From assembly GCF_017356035.1 (NCBI RefSeq), contig NZ_JAFIQX010000004.1, positions 310,001 through 374,000 on the forward strand: 64,000 nt of DNA. Reading direction: 5' to 3'. The translations under genes and the position numbers were made by a program. Shown here piece by piece: positions 35,782 to 44,283 of this stretch (positions are counted from its first letter, which is position 1; every line of letters starts with the position of its first letter). Source of the DNA: Longitalea luteola (GTDB lineage: Bacteria > Bacteroidota > Bacteroidia > Chitinophagales > Chitinophagaceae). Under the pieces are notes generated by a model. That model saw only the letters and a program-made list of their open reading frames with translations, did not search any database and was not told the DNA's origin.

Positions 35782-37659
35782 ATGGAAAAGAGTATGCATG
35801 CGAACAACCGTTCAGGCGATGTCATTTTGGTATCAGTGGAAAAAAAATCTGGCGTTATAAATGGCATCTGGCCCCGGCAAGCCAGCTTACATGGCATGGC
35901 CGGTAAACGGTGTATAGGCAAAAAGATCCAGTCCTTCCTCACTCCTGCGTCCAAAACAGTTCTGAAACAAGCCATTTCGAAAAAGAATAAACTACCCGAA
36001 ACTACCCTCCGGCTTGAGTTCCATTCCAAAAAACTGCCTGCTGCCAGCTATGAGTGCTCTCTATGGCATATACGCAAACAGCCCTTCGTGCTGGTAATAC
36101 ATAAACCGGCCGAACCTCAGTCTGCCACCACCGGCCTGCCGGCGACAGCAGACACCGAATTCATTGAAAGAAAACAGGCGGAACAATGGGTGCGCGAAGC
36201 AGCAGAGGAGAAGTTCAAACGCATCATTGAAAAGATCACAATGCCCATTGCTGCATACGAAATACATGAACCGAAGCGATTCGAATTTATCAATCCCAAG
36301 TTTACGGAATGGTTCGGCTATACTATTGAAGATCTTCCTGATATTGATCACTGGCGGCAGCTGGCCTTTCGCGACGAGGAGTATTTTCTGCAGTTGCAAA
36401 AAGAATGGCAAACCGAATTATTTAAAGTGCATAGTGGTGAAAAGGCGGAAAGCGGGCCTATTGATGTAACAGTTTATTGCAAAGACGGCACGATCAAGGA
36501 TCTGGAATTATCGCTTACAACAGATGAAAATCTTTGTTATATAACATTTAACGATGTTACGGAACGCAATGCCATTTTAAGGGCCTTACGGGAGAACGCC
36601 CGGAATTTCAGGAATATTTCCGAACAATTACCTATTCCCATTTGTGTATTTAGTGATAAGGGAGAAACCCGGTTCCTGAACCAGGCGTTTATAGATACGT
36701 TTGGTTATACGCGCGAAGATATACCTAACCGGAAGTACTGGCTGCTAAAAGCGTATCCTGACGCCAATTACCGGAATGAGATCAGGGCCGTACGTGAATC
36801 GGCAAAACGCGGCCAACAGAAAACCGGAACAGCATTGGTTAACCATTATGAAGTAACCTGCAAGGATGGATCGAAAAAGAACGTGGAGTTCTTTGTTTCC
36901 ACAGGACATAAGAATATATACATAGTGGCCAGTGATATTACCGGCAAAGTAAAAGCCGAACAGGAACTCAAACAATCACACCGCCAACTAAGAGAATTAT
37001 CCACTTACCTCGAAAACATAAGAGAAGAAGAACGAAAACATATTTCGCGTGAAATACATGATGAACTCGGTCAGCAATTAACGCTGTTAAAGCTCGACCT
37101 GTTACAAATGACCAAAAAGATAAACCCCGAAGAAAAGGAATTGATAGACAAGATGAAACAGGCTGATCAGTTACTGGCAGAAACGATGCGATCGGTACGT
37201 AAGATAGCCACCCAGTTGAGACCCAGTATACTCGATAACCTGGGACTGGTAAGTGCGCTGGAATGGCAAAGCCGGGAGTTTGAAAAGAATTTTGGTATCC
37301 GCTGCATTTTTGAAAGCCTCCTGAACGAACCCCATTTTACGGTCACCCAGTCAAATGCCTTATTCCGCATATACCAGGAAGCCCTCACCAATATTGCCCG
37401 CCATGCCGGCGCCACCCAGGTTGACGCCGTGCTGTCGCAGGACAATGACAGGTACATACTGGAGATCCGCGATAACGGCAGCGGCTTTCGCATGAACGAT
37501 GATGTGAACAATAAAAAAACACTCGGCCTGAAGGGCATGCAGGAAAGAACGCTGATGATCGACGGGGAATTCCATCTTGAAAGCAGCCCTGAACAGGGAA
37601 CCTATATTCAAATATCCATCCCTATACTAATCACTAACCAGGAAATAAACCAACTGTGA
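35782..37659 (+). CDS. PAS-domain sensor histidine kinase (HisKA_3, NarX-like)
   Basis: This 625-aa soluble kinase has no membrane helix. An N-terminal region of about 120 aa is unassigned. Two PAS domains follow (about 142-268 and 272-395; FINPKFTEWFGYT, FLNQAFIDTFGYT). The HisKA_3 dimerisation domain has the phosphorylated His426 in REIHDELGQQLTLLKLDL. The HATPase_c domain has the N box at Asn537 (YQEALTNIARHA) and the G box DNGSGF. It overlaps its NarL-type response regulator by 4 bp, so the two form a two-component system. Signal unknown, presumably intracellular. Confidence 0.94.
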   Translation: MEKSMHANNRSGDVILVSVEKKSGVINGIWPRQASLHGMAGKRCIGKKIQSFLTPASKTVLKQAISKKNKLPETTLRLEFHSKKLPAASYECSLWHIRKQPFVLVIHKPAEPQSATTGLPATADTEFIERKQAEQWVREAAEEKFKRIIEKITMPIAAYEIHEPKRFEFINPKFTEWFGYTIEDLPDIDHWRQLAFRDEEYFLQLQKEWQTELFKVHSGEKAESGPIDVTVYCKDGTIKDLELSLTTDENLCYITFNDVTERNAILRALRENARNFRNISEQLPIPICVFSDKGETRFLNQAFIDTFGYTREDIPNRKYWLLKAYPDANYRNEIRAVRESAKRGQQKTGTALVNHYEVTCKDGSKKNVEFFVSTGHKNIYIVASDITGKVKAEQELKQSHRQLRELSTYLENIREEERKHISREIHDELGQQLTLLKLDLLQMTKKINPEEKELIDKMKQADQLLAETMRSVRKIATQLRPSILDNLGLVSALEWQSREFEKNFGIRCIFESLLNEPHFTVTQSNALFRIYQEALTNIARHAGATQVDAVLSQDNDRYILEIRDNGSGFRMNDDVNNKKTLGLKGMQERTLMIDGEFHLESSPEQGTYIQISIPILITNQEINQL

Positions 37660-38285
37660 CTAAATTTTTAATAGCCGATGATCACAGCCTTATCCGGAAA
37701 GGCCTTAGTACTTTATTACGCGAGGAATTTCCCGGAGCGGAAGTAAGCGAAGTGACCGATTCCTCCGCCCTTCTTAAAGAAGCCGTGGTACAAAAATGGG
37801 ATCTCATCATTTCAGATATATCCATGCCCGGCCGCAACATACTGGAAACATTGCGGCAGCTGAAAAAATTATTACCTGCCACCCCGGTATTGATCCTGAG
37901 TGTTCATCCTGAAGATCAATATGTGGTACGCGCGCTGAAAGCCGGCGCCTCCGGCTATTTGAATAAAGAAAGCCATCCCGATGAGCTTATAAAAGCCGTG
38001 CGGCAATTGCTGCAGGGAAAGAAATACGTGAGTGCCGAGGGCGCCGAGAAATTAGCCGCCGCCTTTGGCGATGATCCCAACCAGTTACCGCATGAGAAAT
38101 TATCAGAGCGCGAATTTGACGTGCTCAAGCGCATAGCCTCGGGCAAAACAGTGTCGGAAATAGCCGCTTCCCTTTCCCTCAGCGTAAATACCATCAGCAC
38201 CTACCGGTCGAGGATACTGGAAAAAATGAATATGCAGAATAACGCTGAACTGACGGTGTACGCTATTGAGAATAAGCTCATTTGA
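37656..38285 (+). CDS. NarL/FixJ family response regulator
   Basis: This 209-aa regulator starts at a GTG overlapping the stop of the kinase gene (GTGA). The receiver domain (about 1-120) has phosphoacceptor Asp54 in IISDISMPGRN and the acidic pair D8 and D9. The LuxR-type helix-turn-helix (about 143-205; LSEREFDVLKRIASGKTVSE, SVNTISTYRSRILEKM) binds DNA. It is the cognate partner of the PAS kinase. Targets unknown. Confidence 0.95.
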   Translation: MTKFLIADDHSLIRKGLSTLLREEFPGAEVSEVTDSSALLKEAVVQKWDLIISDISMPGRNILETLRQLKKLLPATPVLILSVHPEDQYVVRALKAGASGYLNKESHPDELIKAVRQLLQGKKYVSAEGAEKLAAAFGDDPNQLPHEKLSEREFDVLKRIASGKTVSEIAASLSLSVNTISTYRSRILEKMNMQNNAELTVYAIENKLI

Positions 38286-38340
38286 CTGTTGGAAAATCAC
38301 GAAAATACAATGCTCGTTAAGGATCCGGGTTGCAGGGTTC

Positions 38341-38451
38341 CGGTTACCAGTTACCGGGCGCCAGTTACCAGGACCTGAATTTCAATCACTCTACCAGGAA
38401 TCGCCCTCCAGCTCCCTGGCCGGTGACCGGCAACCGGTAGCCGGTAACTGT
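38341..38451. repeat. Extragenic inverted-repeat element, family B copy 2
   Basis: This unit of about 110 bp aligns with 29719-29829. Both have a TTACC-rich left arm, the shared middle CCAGTTACCAGGAC then AATTTC, ATCACT, and a GGTGACYGG plus GGTA-rich right arm. The arms form a long imperfect hairpin. It occupies much of the 365-bp gap 38286-38650, which otherwise contains nothing recognised. Confidence 0.75.
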
Positions 38452-38650
38452 ATTTGTTTTTCCCTGAAACGTGTTAACCTGCAACCTGTAACACTCTCCG
38501 AACCGCTGCACTTCCTCCTTACTGCTGACTTTGTTTGTAGTGCAAACGACGACAACAAGTAATTGTCATCCCGACAAAAAAACAACATTTGACCCTATTG
38601 CTCAACATTGGTTGTTGATGCAACTTTGCACTCCAAACAAAAAAGCATGA

Positions 38651-39040
38651 ATGAACGAAACACTCTGTATCCTCTTAATTGATGATTCGGCCTTATTCAT
38701 TCATCGCATCGAACAACTGCTTTCTGAACGTTACGATAATGTCTCTATAGCGATCGCCGGTAGCTATGAAGATGCACTAACGATGTTCGCCCTAAAAACA
38801 CCACACGTAATTTTCCTTGATATCAACCTGCCAGACAGGAGCGGAATTGACCTGCTGGTAAAGATCAGGGAAATGAACAGGCATGTGACGATCGTCATGC
38901 TTACCAATAACGACCCTGGTGAATATTTGGAAACATGCATGCGCCTTGGAGCTGATTACTATGTAGAGAAGTCTATGGGGTTTGACTCCATTACAGGCAT
39001 AACAGATAAGGCCCTGGAAAGCCTTCTAAAACAAAAGTAA
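38651..39040 (+). CDS. Single-domain response regulator
   Basis: The 129-aa protein is a lone receiver domain. Phosphoacceptor Asp57 lies in VIFLDINLPDRSG, the acidic pocket in LLIDDSALF, and the conserved Thr/Lys positions in IVMLTNN and YYVEKS. There is no output domain, so it probably works through a partner protein, as CheY-like proteins do. It lies 8 bp upstream of a PAS histidine kinase gene, which likely phosphorylates it or is modulated by it. Confidence 0.93.
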   Translation: MNETLCILLIDDSALFIHRIEQLLSERYDNVSIAIAGSYEDALTMFALKTPHVIFLDINLPDRSGIDLLVKIREMNRHVTIVMLTNNDPGEYLETCMRLGADYYVEKSMGFDSITGITDKALESLLKQK

Positions 39041-39048
39041 AACTAGCT

Positions 39049-40092
39049 ATGAACATGAGTGACGGATGGTCACTGGATGCTCCCCTCAGGGGGCATGAAT
39101 CGGTGTACTATGCAATCATTGACCAGGAAGGCCGTATAGTATCTATGAACACGGCCATGAACGCGGTTTTTGGTCCCGGAACTACCCGGCAGCTGGAGAA
39201 ATTTCAATCCCTGCTGTCAGAAACCGACCGGGAAATCTTCGATACCCTGTTAGCAAATAACGACCCTGCCCTGCAATCCTTCCCTGTTAATTTGTACACC
39301 TATGCCGGCCCCAACCGACAGTTGATCTTTAAATGGTCATTCTTTCAACTGATCTCGGGCAAAGAAGACAACGGCTACATCCTGTGTGCCGGCCTTAGTA
39401 ATGAGAACGCAGTGACCGCCGAAAGCGCCACGATCCTGGCACCCGGCGCTGCAGGCCAACAAGACCAGCAATCCGCCCTTTCAGGCATTTTGATAAAAAT
39501 GCTCGACCACGAACGGTTGGTAATCGGACAGGAACTACATGATAATGTGAACCAACTGCTCGCCTCTGCCAAACTGCACCTTGACCTCATCCAGGTGTAT
39601 AAGGCAGATAATCAAAAAGCAAAGGATGTTACTATTCAGCTGCTAAAAGACGCAATAGACGAGATCAAGAAGTTATCGCGCGGAATGGTGTTACAAAAAT
39701 TGCAAAAAGATACCCTGCTTGAAAGTGTAAGAGCTTTCATTGAAGACATCAGATCGATCCACAAAATAAACATCGTTTTTGGGATCCATCAGTTTAAGGA
39801 AGAGCTCATTTCCGACCATAAGAAAATCAACATTTACCGTATTCTGCAGGAACAATTCAGGAATATCATAGAGCACAGCAGAGCAAAAACCGTGGTCATG
39901 ACCCTCGAAACCGATGACAGGCATGTGGAGCTGATCATTGACGACGATGGCATCGGTTTCGACCCGGGCCACCAGGTAGATGGTATCGGCCTGATCAATA
40001 TCAGGGAACGCGCCAGGCACCTGCACGGCCGTTGCGAGATCACTACCGCGCCTGGTAAAGGCTGCCGGCTGCACGTTACGATTCCTTTATGA
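39049..40092 (+). CDS. PAS-domain histidine kinase (HisKA_3-like)
   Basis: This 347-aa soluble kinase has an N-terminal PAS-like region (about 15-120). The dimerisation domain carries His164 in LVIGQELHDNVNQLLASAKL, the HisKA_3 pattern H-D-x-x-x-Q. The HATPase_c domain includes YRILQEQFRNIIEHSRAK (N box) and IDDDGIGFDPG (G box). It is the second HisKA_3-type kinase within 5 kb and follows a receiver-only protein by 8 bp. A stalled or stand-alone partner relationship is inferred. Confidence 0.92.
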   Translation: MNMSDGWSLDAPLRGHESVYYAIIDQEGRIVSMNTAMNAVFGPGTTRQLEKFQSLLSETDREIFDTLLANNDPALQSFPVNLYTYAGPNRQLIFKWSFFQLISGKEDNGYILCAGLSNENAVTAESATILAPGAAGQQDQQSALSGILIKMLDHERLVIGQELHDNVNQLLASAKLHLDLIQVYKADNQKAKDVTIQLLKDAIDEIKKLSRGMVLQKLQKDTLLESVRAFIEDIRSIHKINIVFGIHQFKEELISDHKKINIYRILQEQFRNIIEHSRAKTVVMTLETDDRHVELIIDDDGIGFDPGHQVDGIGLINIRERARHLHGRCEITTAPGKGCRLHVTIPL

Positions 40093-40210
40093 AAACCCAT
40101 ACACGCTCAAATGCGAAATGCTGGATCCGCCAAAGGCGGAAAATGCAGCACATTCGGCTCAGGTGCAAATGCCCTGTACTTAATATGTGAAGTAATTGAG
40201 CATTGATCTT

Positions 40211-40250
40211 ACAAAAGCTTCTGATATACGATCAGGAGCTTTTGTTATTT
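40211..40250. terminator. Bidirectional terminator between convergent genes
   Basis: ACAAAAGCTTCTGAT (40211-40225) pairs with ATCAGGAGCTTTTGT (40231-40245) with one G-T pair, around ATACG, followed by TATTTT. It separates the kinase gene (plus) from the DUF2652 gene (minus). Confidence 0.85.
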
Positions 40251-41320
40251 TACGGACATGGTAATACGATTTCCGCTGCCAGCTTCTCGAGGTTCTTCAT
40301 GGATTGCTGCAAGCTGCGTTTGAGTTTGGTTTTACCGGCAAATGCAGGCAGGTAACGGTTAATAAAATTTTTCTTCCGGTAGATATCCAGGGTAACACGC
40401 GTCGTGTTATCATCTATTCTGTCCAACGTAAAATAAGTTACGTTATGGGTGTTCTCCTCCGTTTCACTAAACCTGATCTTGTCCGGCTGGTAATAAAAAC
40501 TGCTGCTGTAAACAACGCTTTCACCAGAGTCGGTGATACAGCGGCAACGCATACCAATGCGGGGTAAAGGATGTTCAACATTTACTACCTTTTTAACCCC
40601 CTCCTGCCAATGGCTGCGGTAATTGAAATCGCCTGTAGCATGGAACATCGTAATGATATCTTTTTTATATTCCTGCGACATCGACAGCATCTTTACGATC
40701 TCCCGCTCATTTACCGGCTCAAGCGGTTCCGGCGGCAGCTCTTCTTTCAACTTACTTAACAACGTATAGCGATATGGAATTACGCCAGCCTCCGTTTCCT
40801 TATTACTCATACGCCAGTTCATCCATTGCCTGATACCTTCAGGTGGATCCTGTATCAGGTTATTCGTTACCAGCCAGTATTCATGTTGTGCTATATCGTT
40901 CTTTAATAGTTGGTGCGCAACGATCACGTCTTTACCGATCAGTTTATTGAACTGCTGTACCTGGTACCCGGTAAATTCACCGTAATGCGTAATAACTTTA
41001 AGTGTAAGCTGTATGGCTGCAGCGCAGGCAGCACACTGGCAATAGCGGCGGCGGTCGTAAGCGATCAATCGCCGGTGAAAAGCGCAGAACATATCCTCTA
41101 CCTGCTGATATAACTCGGGTAATGCCGGCGGATCGCCAAATTTGTAAAACAGGATAGCGTCGCCTTCAATTTCGGAGATCTGCAAACCGAGATGGTTGGC
41201 ATTGATCAGCACCTCAAGCAATTCCTGAATGATGAAGCGGCTGTGTTCAATTTCCGATTCAGAAACAAAACGGGTGAAACCGCTGATATCAGGAATAAAA
41301 AGAAGACCGCGGTTGTCCAT
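40250..41320 (-). CDS. DUF2652 protein (nucleotidyl-cyclase-like fold plus SRPBCC-like domain)
   Basis: This 356-aa protein starts with the DUF2652 signature NRGLLFIPDISGFTRFV and has LQISEIEGDAILFYKFG, a segment like the metal-binding region of class III adenylate cyclases. The first 190 residues may share that fold. Catalytic competence is not shown, because the second metal-binding and base-specific residues cannot be confirmed by eye. The C-terminal part (about 220-350) resembles a START/SRPBCC ligand-binding domain. Function unknown. It is read in the same direction as yiaA across a 158-bp repeat-bearing gap. Confidence 0.85.
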   Translation of the reverse strand: MDNRGLLFIPDISGFTRFVSESEIEHSRFIIQELLEVLINANHLGLQISEIEGDAILFYKFGDPPALPELYQQVEDMFCAFHRRLIAYDRRRYCQCAACAAAIQLTLKVITHYGEFTGYQVQQFNKLIGKDVIVAHQLLKNDIAQHEYWLVTNNLIQDPPEGIRQWMNWRMSNKETEAGVIPYRYTLLSKLKEELPPEPLEPVNEREIVKMLSMSQEYKKDIITMFHATGDFNYRSHWQEGVKKVVNVEHPLPRIGMRCRCITDSGESVVYSSSFYYQPDKIRFSETEENTHNVTYFTLDRIDDNTTRVTLDIYRKKNFINRYLPAFAGKTKLKRSLQQSMKNLEKLAAEIVLPCP

Positions 41321-41354
41321 TTTTTTCTTTTAAAGTTACGAAGAACCGCGGTCT

Positions 41355-41478
41355 GGAGATTTCTGATTTTGAGATTTTGAGACCTGCCTGCCGGCAGGCA
41401 GGTTTCGAGATTTGCGCGAGTTCAAAATTGCCGATAAATCCCGAAATCGGAAATCCCGAAATCTCAAAATTTTTTAAG
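41355..41478. repeat. Extragenic inverted-repeat island, family A copy 2, with nested palindrome
   Basis: GATTTCTGATTTTGAGA words on the left pair with CGAAATCGGAAATCCC words on the right. The reverse complement aligns with 28330-28422, including its loop. A perfect 20-bp palindrome, CCTGCCTGCC/GGCAGGCAGG, is inserted at 41383-41402. It ends at the yiaA stop and would form its terminator region. Confidence 0.7.
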
Positions 41479-41889
41479 TTATTGATCCTTTGAAACGCTT
41501 TTGGTTACAGTTTTCGCATCGCGCGTATTCTTTTGAACAGCAATAGCGCCAAACAGAGCCAGTAAAAAAGAGAACGCATAGTATCCTTTTTCGCTGGGTA
41601 AAATAGCAGCATTCCATAAACCCACTACCAGTAATACTACGGCCAGAATGGTGCAGAACCAGCTTAAACCATAATAGATCTCGGTAACAGGAATACCTTC
41701 CAGTTTGTCACGAACACTTTTTTGAACAGAGATAACGGAAAAAAGACCGAACATTAAAACCGTAAAATAATAGCCCTTTTCATTCAGTTGCATTTCAGCG
41801 CGCCACAAGCCGATTAAAAATCCGGCCATACCGGCGCCAAGGGCAATCCACGACGCCGCAATAAAGGCGTTTGAGGGTTTTTGGTTCAT
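41479..41889 (-). CDS. yiaA: YiaA/YiaB family inner membrane protein
   Basis: The 136-aa protein contains four membrane helices made of two YiaA/B repeats. The first runs from [20 protein letters not shown] to the ISVQKSVRD segment and the second from [18 protein letters not shown] to IAVQKNTRD. Each repeat contains an EKGYY(A/F) loop. The family is named from E. coli YiaA, whose function is not established. It is separated from DUF2652 by a repeat island. Confidence 0.88.
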   Translation of the reverse strand: MNQKPSNAFIAASWIALGAGMAGFLIGLWRAEMQLNEKGYYFTVLMFGLFSVISVQKSVRDKLEGIPVTEIYYGLSWFCTILAVVLLVVGLWNAAILPSEKGYYAFSFLLALFGAIAVQKNTRDAKTVTKSVSKDQ

Positions 41890-42139
41890 GGGTTGTTTTT
41901 AAGGTTAACTAAGAAACCGAACGGGTAAAAATACCAAAATAAAGGTAGAATCCAAACCCATAAATTCTCCTAAATGTGCCAGTCCCAGTCAAAAATACCG
42001 GAACCCATCGTCCACCCAAATAGGCTGGTAATTATACCAATTAATATAGTTACCTTTAAGAATGGCCTTTATATTGTCCCCATTGATAACGCCTATCCGC
42101 ACACCTGCATTTTTGTAAGCCATTCAACCGGTAACAACC

Positions 42140-43801
42140 ATGAACAACTTTCAACATTTGGCAACTGCTATGCTCTTTGTTGTCACCCTGCTGTTATCGT
42201 GCAGAGAAAGACAAAAGCCCATGCTGGCGAAAGAGATCAGCGACATTAATCTGAAAACAGGGAATGTTGTGTTATGCGGTCCCGAAGATAAAGGCGTAGG
42301 CAAAGTATCGTTTATCATATCGGGCGACGACAGCACTTCGAGGCAATTCAATTTTGGCATCGCCCTGTTACATTCCTTTGAATACGATGAAGCCGAAAAA
42401 GTTTTTGCACAGATCATTCACCGCGATCCGCATTGCGCCATGGCGTATTGGGGTGTAGCCATGTGTAATTTCCATCCCTTATGGACGCCGCCCGAAGCGC
42501 CGGAATTGATAAAAGGTAATAAAGCGTTGGAAATTGCGCGCTCCATAACAGCTAAAACTAACCGTGAATCGGATTATATCAATGCCTTATCTGCCTATTA
42601 TAAAAACTGGGAAAAGCTCGATCACCGCACCCGGTGCCTGCAGTATGAAGAAGCAATGAAAAAATTATCGGAGAAATATGCCAACGATAAAGAAGCCGCG
42701 ATCTTTTATGCCCTGGCGCTGGATGCAGCCGCTGACCCGGCCGATAAAATGTACACCCGGCAAAAGAAGGCCGGACAAATCCTCAACAGCATTTATCCCA
42801 ACGCCCCCTATCATCCCGGCGTTGTGCATTATATCATTCACACCTACGATTATCCGGAGTTGGCGCAACTGGCGTTACCGGCAGCACAGAAATATGCATC
42901 GGTAGCACCTTCATCGGCGCATGCACAGCATATGCCTTCACATATCTTTACGCGCCTGGGCATGTGGGATGAAAGCATCCAGTCGAACCTGGCATCCATC
43001 ACGGCAGCCCGCTGTTATGCAGAAAGCGCGGGCATCAAAGGTATCTGGGATGAAGAGCTGCATGCCATGGATTATGTCGTATATGCCTATTTGCAAAAGA
43101 AGGACCTGAAAAAAGCCAAAGAACAATGGGATCTGCTGAATACATTTAAAGAAGCATCACCGCCTAATTTGAAAGGCGCCTATACATTTGCCGCTATTCC
43201 GGTGCGGTATGTGCTGGAAAACAGGTTGTGGAAAGAAGCTACAACACTGACTACCACCCCGGCCGGATTTCCCATGCAACAATTTCTCTGGCAGCGCGGC
43301 ATTATTCATTTCGCCCGCCTGCTGGGCTTTGTGCACCTCGACCAGCCAGACAGCGCCAAGAACGAACTCGCCATCCTGAACAAGCTGCGAAACGACTTAC
43401 TGGCCAAACAAAAGACCTATTATGCCAACCAGGTAGATATCCAGATCAAAGCCTCGGAAGGCTGGATCTTATGGAAAGAAGGCAATTCCGCAGCTGCCCT
43501 GGAAAAGATGCACGAGGCCGCAGATATGGAAGACAAAACCGAAAAACATCCGGTAACGCCCGGCGAGGTATTACCTGCGCGCGAATTACTGGCCGATCTG
43601 TACCTGGCATTGAAACAACCTGAAAAAGCATTAGCGGCCTACCAGGCAGATCTGGAAAAACATCCGAACCGCTACAACGGGCTCCAGGGAGCTGCCCGCT
43701 CGGCCCGTTTATGCGGCAACAAGGAGCTGGCTGATTATTACGCCAGACAGCTGCAGAAAGTAACAAAATACGATAACAGATCAATAGCGAAGGCGGAATA
43801 A
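42140..43801 (+). CDS. Tetratricopeptide-repeat lipoprotein
   Basis: The 553-aa protein has a lipoprotein signal (ATAMLFVVTLLLSC, lipobox LLSC). The body is helical with TPR-like units, for example IALLHSFEYDEAEKVFAQII, then MAYWGVAMCNFHPLW. A clear final repeat is LLADLYLALKQPEKALAAYQ. Conserved histidine-rich segments (NAPYHPGVVHYIIHTYDYPE, AQHMPSHIFTRLG) recur in this family. This architecture is common in Bacteroidetes, but no function is assigned. It is probably in the periplasmic leaflet of a membrane and is followed after 68 bp by a small gene. Confidence 0.85.
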   Translation: MNNFQHLATAMLFVVTLLLSCRERQKPMLAKEISDINLKTGNVVLCGPEDKGVGKVSFIISGDDSTSRQFNFGIALLHSFEYDEAEKVFAQIIHRDPHCAMAYWGVAMCNFHPLWTPPEAPELIKGNKALEIARSITAKTNRESDYINALSAYYKNWEKLDHRTRCLQYEEAMKKLSEKYANDKEAAIFYALALDAAADPADKMYTRQKKAGQILNSIYPNAPYHPGVVHYIIHTYDYPELAQLALPAAQKYASVAPSSAHAQHMPSHIFTRLGMWDESIQSNLASITAARCYAESAGIKGIWDEELHAMDYVVYAYLQKKDLKKAKEQWDLLNTFKEASPPNLKGAYTFAAIPVRYVLENRLWKEATTLTTTPAGFPMQQFLWQRGIIHFARLLGFVHLDQPDSAKNELAILNKLRNDLLAKQKTYYANQVDIQIKASEGWILWKEGNSAAALEKMHEAADMEDKTEKHPVTPGEVLPARELLADLYLALKQPEKALAAYQADLEKHPNRYNGLQGAARSARLCGNKELADYYARQLQKVTKYDNRSIAKAE

Positions 43802-43869
43802 AATAAATCCGGCGTTCATCCGTTAATGTACGTTTTGAAAGTTTCCATAGCAAATAATTACCGACAACG

Positions 43870-44223
43870 ATGAAAAAACAAGCTGATCTGAAGAACGAAA
43901 AGATCAAAGCGTATATCTTTCTTAATGACCTGTATGAAACCGTCTATTACCCAAATGACGTGGTTGATAAAGGAAAATCTATTTTAATCGACCTTTGCTT
44001 CGACATCGAAAAAACGCAGCCGCAGGACCTCGATGAATTATATGTTTTAACCCACGCCGCTGCAGACAAATTCAACGACCTGCAGGATGAATTTTATGAC
44101 AATGACAGCGAAATAGAAACAGTTGCCAGGGATATCATTGGCGAAGACCTTTATTTTATTGCAACCGCTTATGGCTATAAAGATGCCGATCCCCGAGAAT
44201 TAATGGCTACCAGCAACTGGTAA
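43870..44223 (+). CDS. DUF5713 protein
   Basis: The 117-aa acidic protein matches the DUF5713 family (LNDLYETVYYPNDVVDKGKS, LTHAAADKFNDLQDEFYDND). No known catalytic motif or membrane segment is present. Function unknown. It ends just before a bidirectional terminator shared with the convergent channel gene. Confidence 0.8.
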   Translation: MKKQADLKNEKIKAYIFLNDLYETVYYPNDVVDKGKSILIDLCFDIEKTQPQDLDELYVLTHAAADKFNDLQDEFYDNDSEIETVARDIIGEDLYFIATAYGYKDADPRELMATSNW

Positions 44224-44241
44224 CATAACCCGGGTGTTTGT

Positions 44242-44280
44242 AAAAAAATGCTGTCCTGGCGCTCCAGAACAGCATTTTTT
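44242..44280. terminator. Bidirectional terminator between DUF5713 and MscS genes
   Basis: An AAAAAAATGCTGT arm with CTGG pairs with CCAG and ACAGCATTTTTT, around CGCT. A/T runs on both sides make it suitable for both converging genes. Confidence 0.85.
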
Positions 44281-44283
44281 ATT

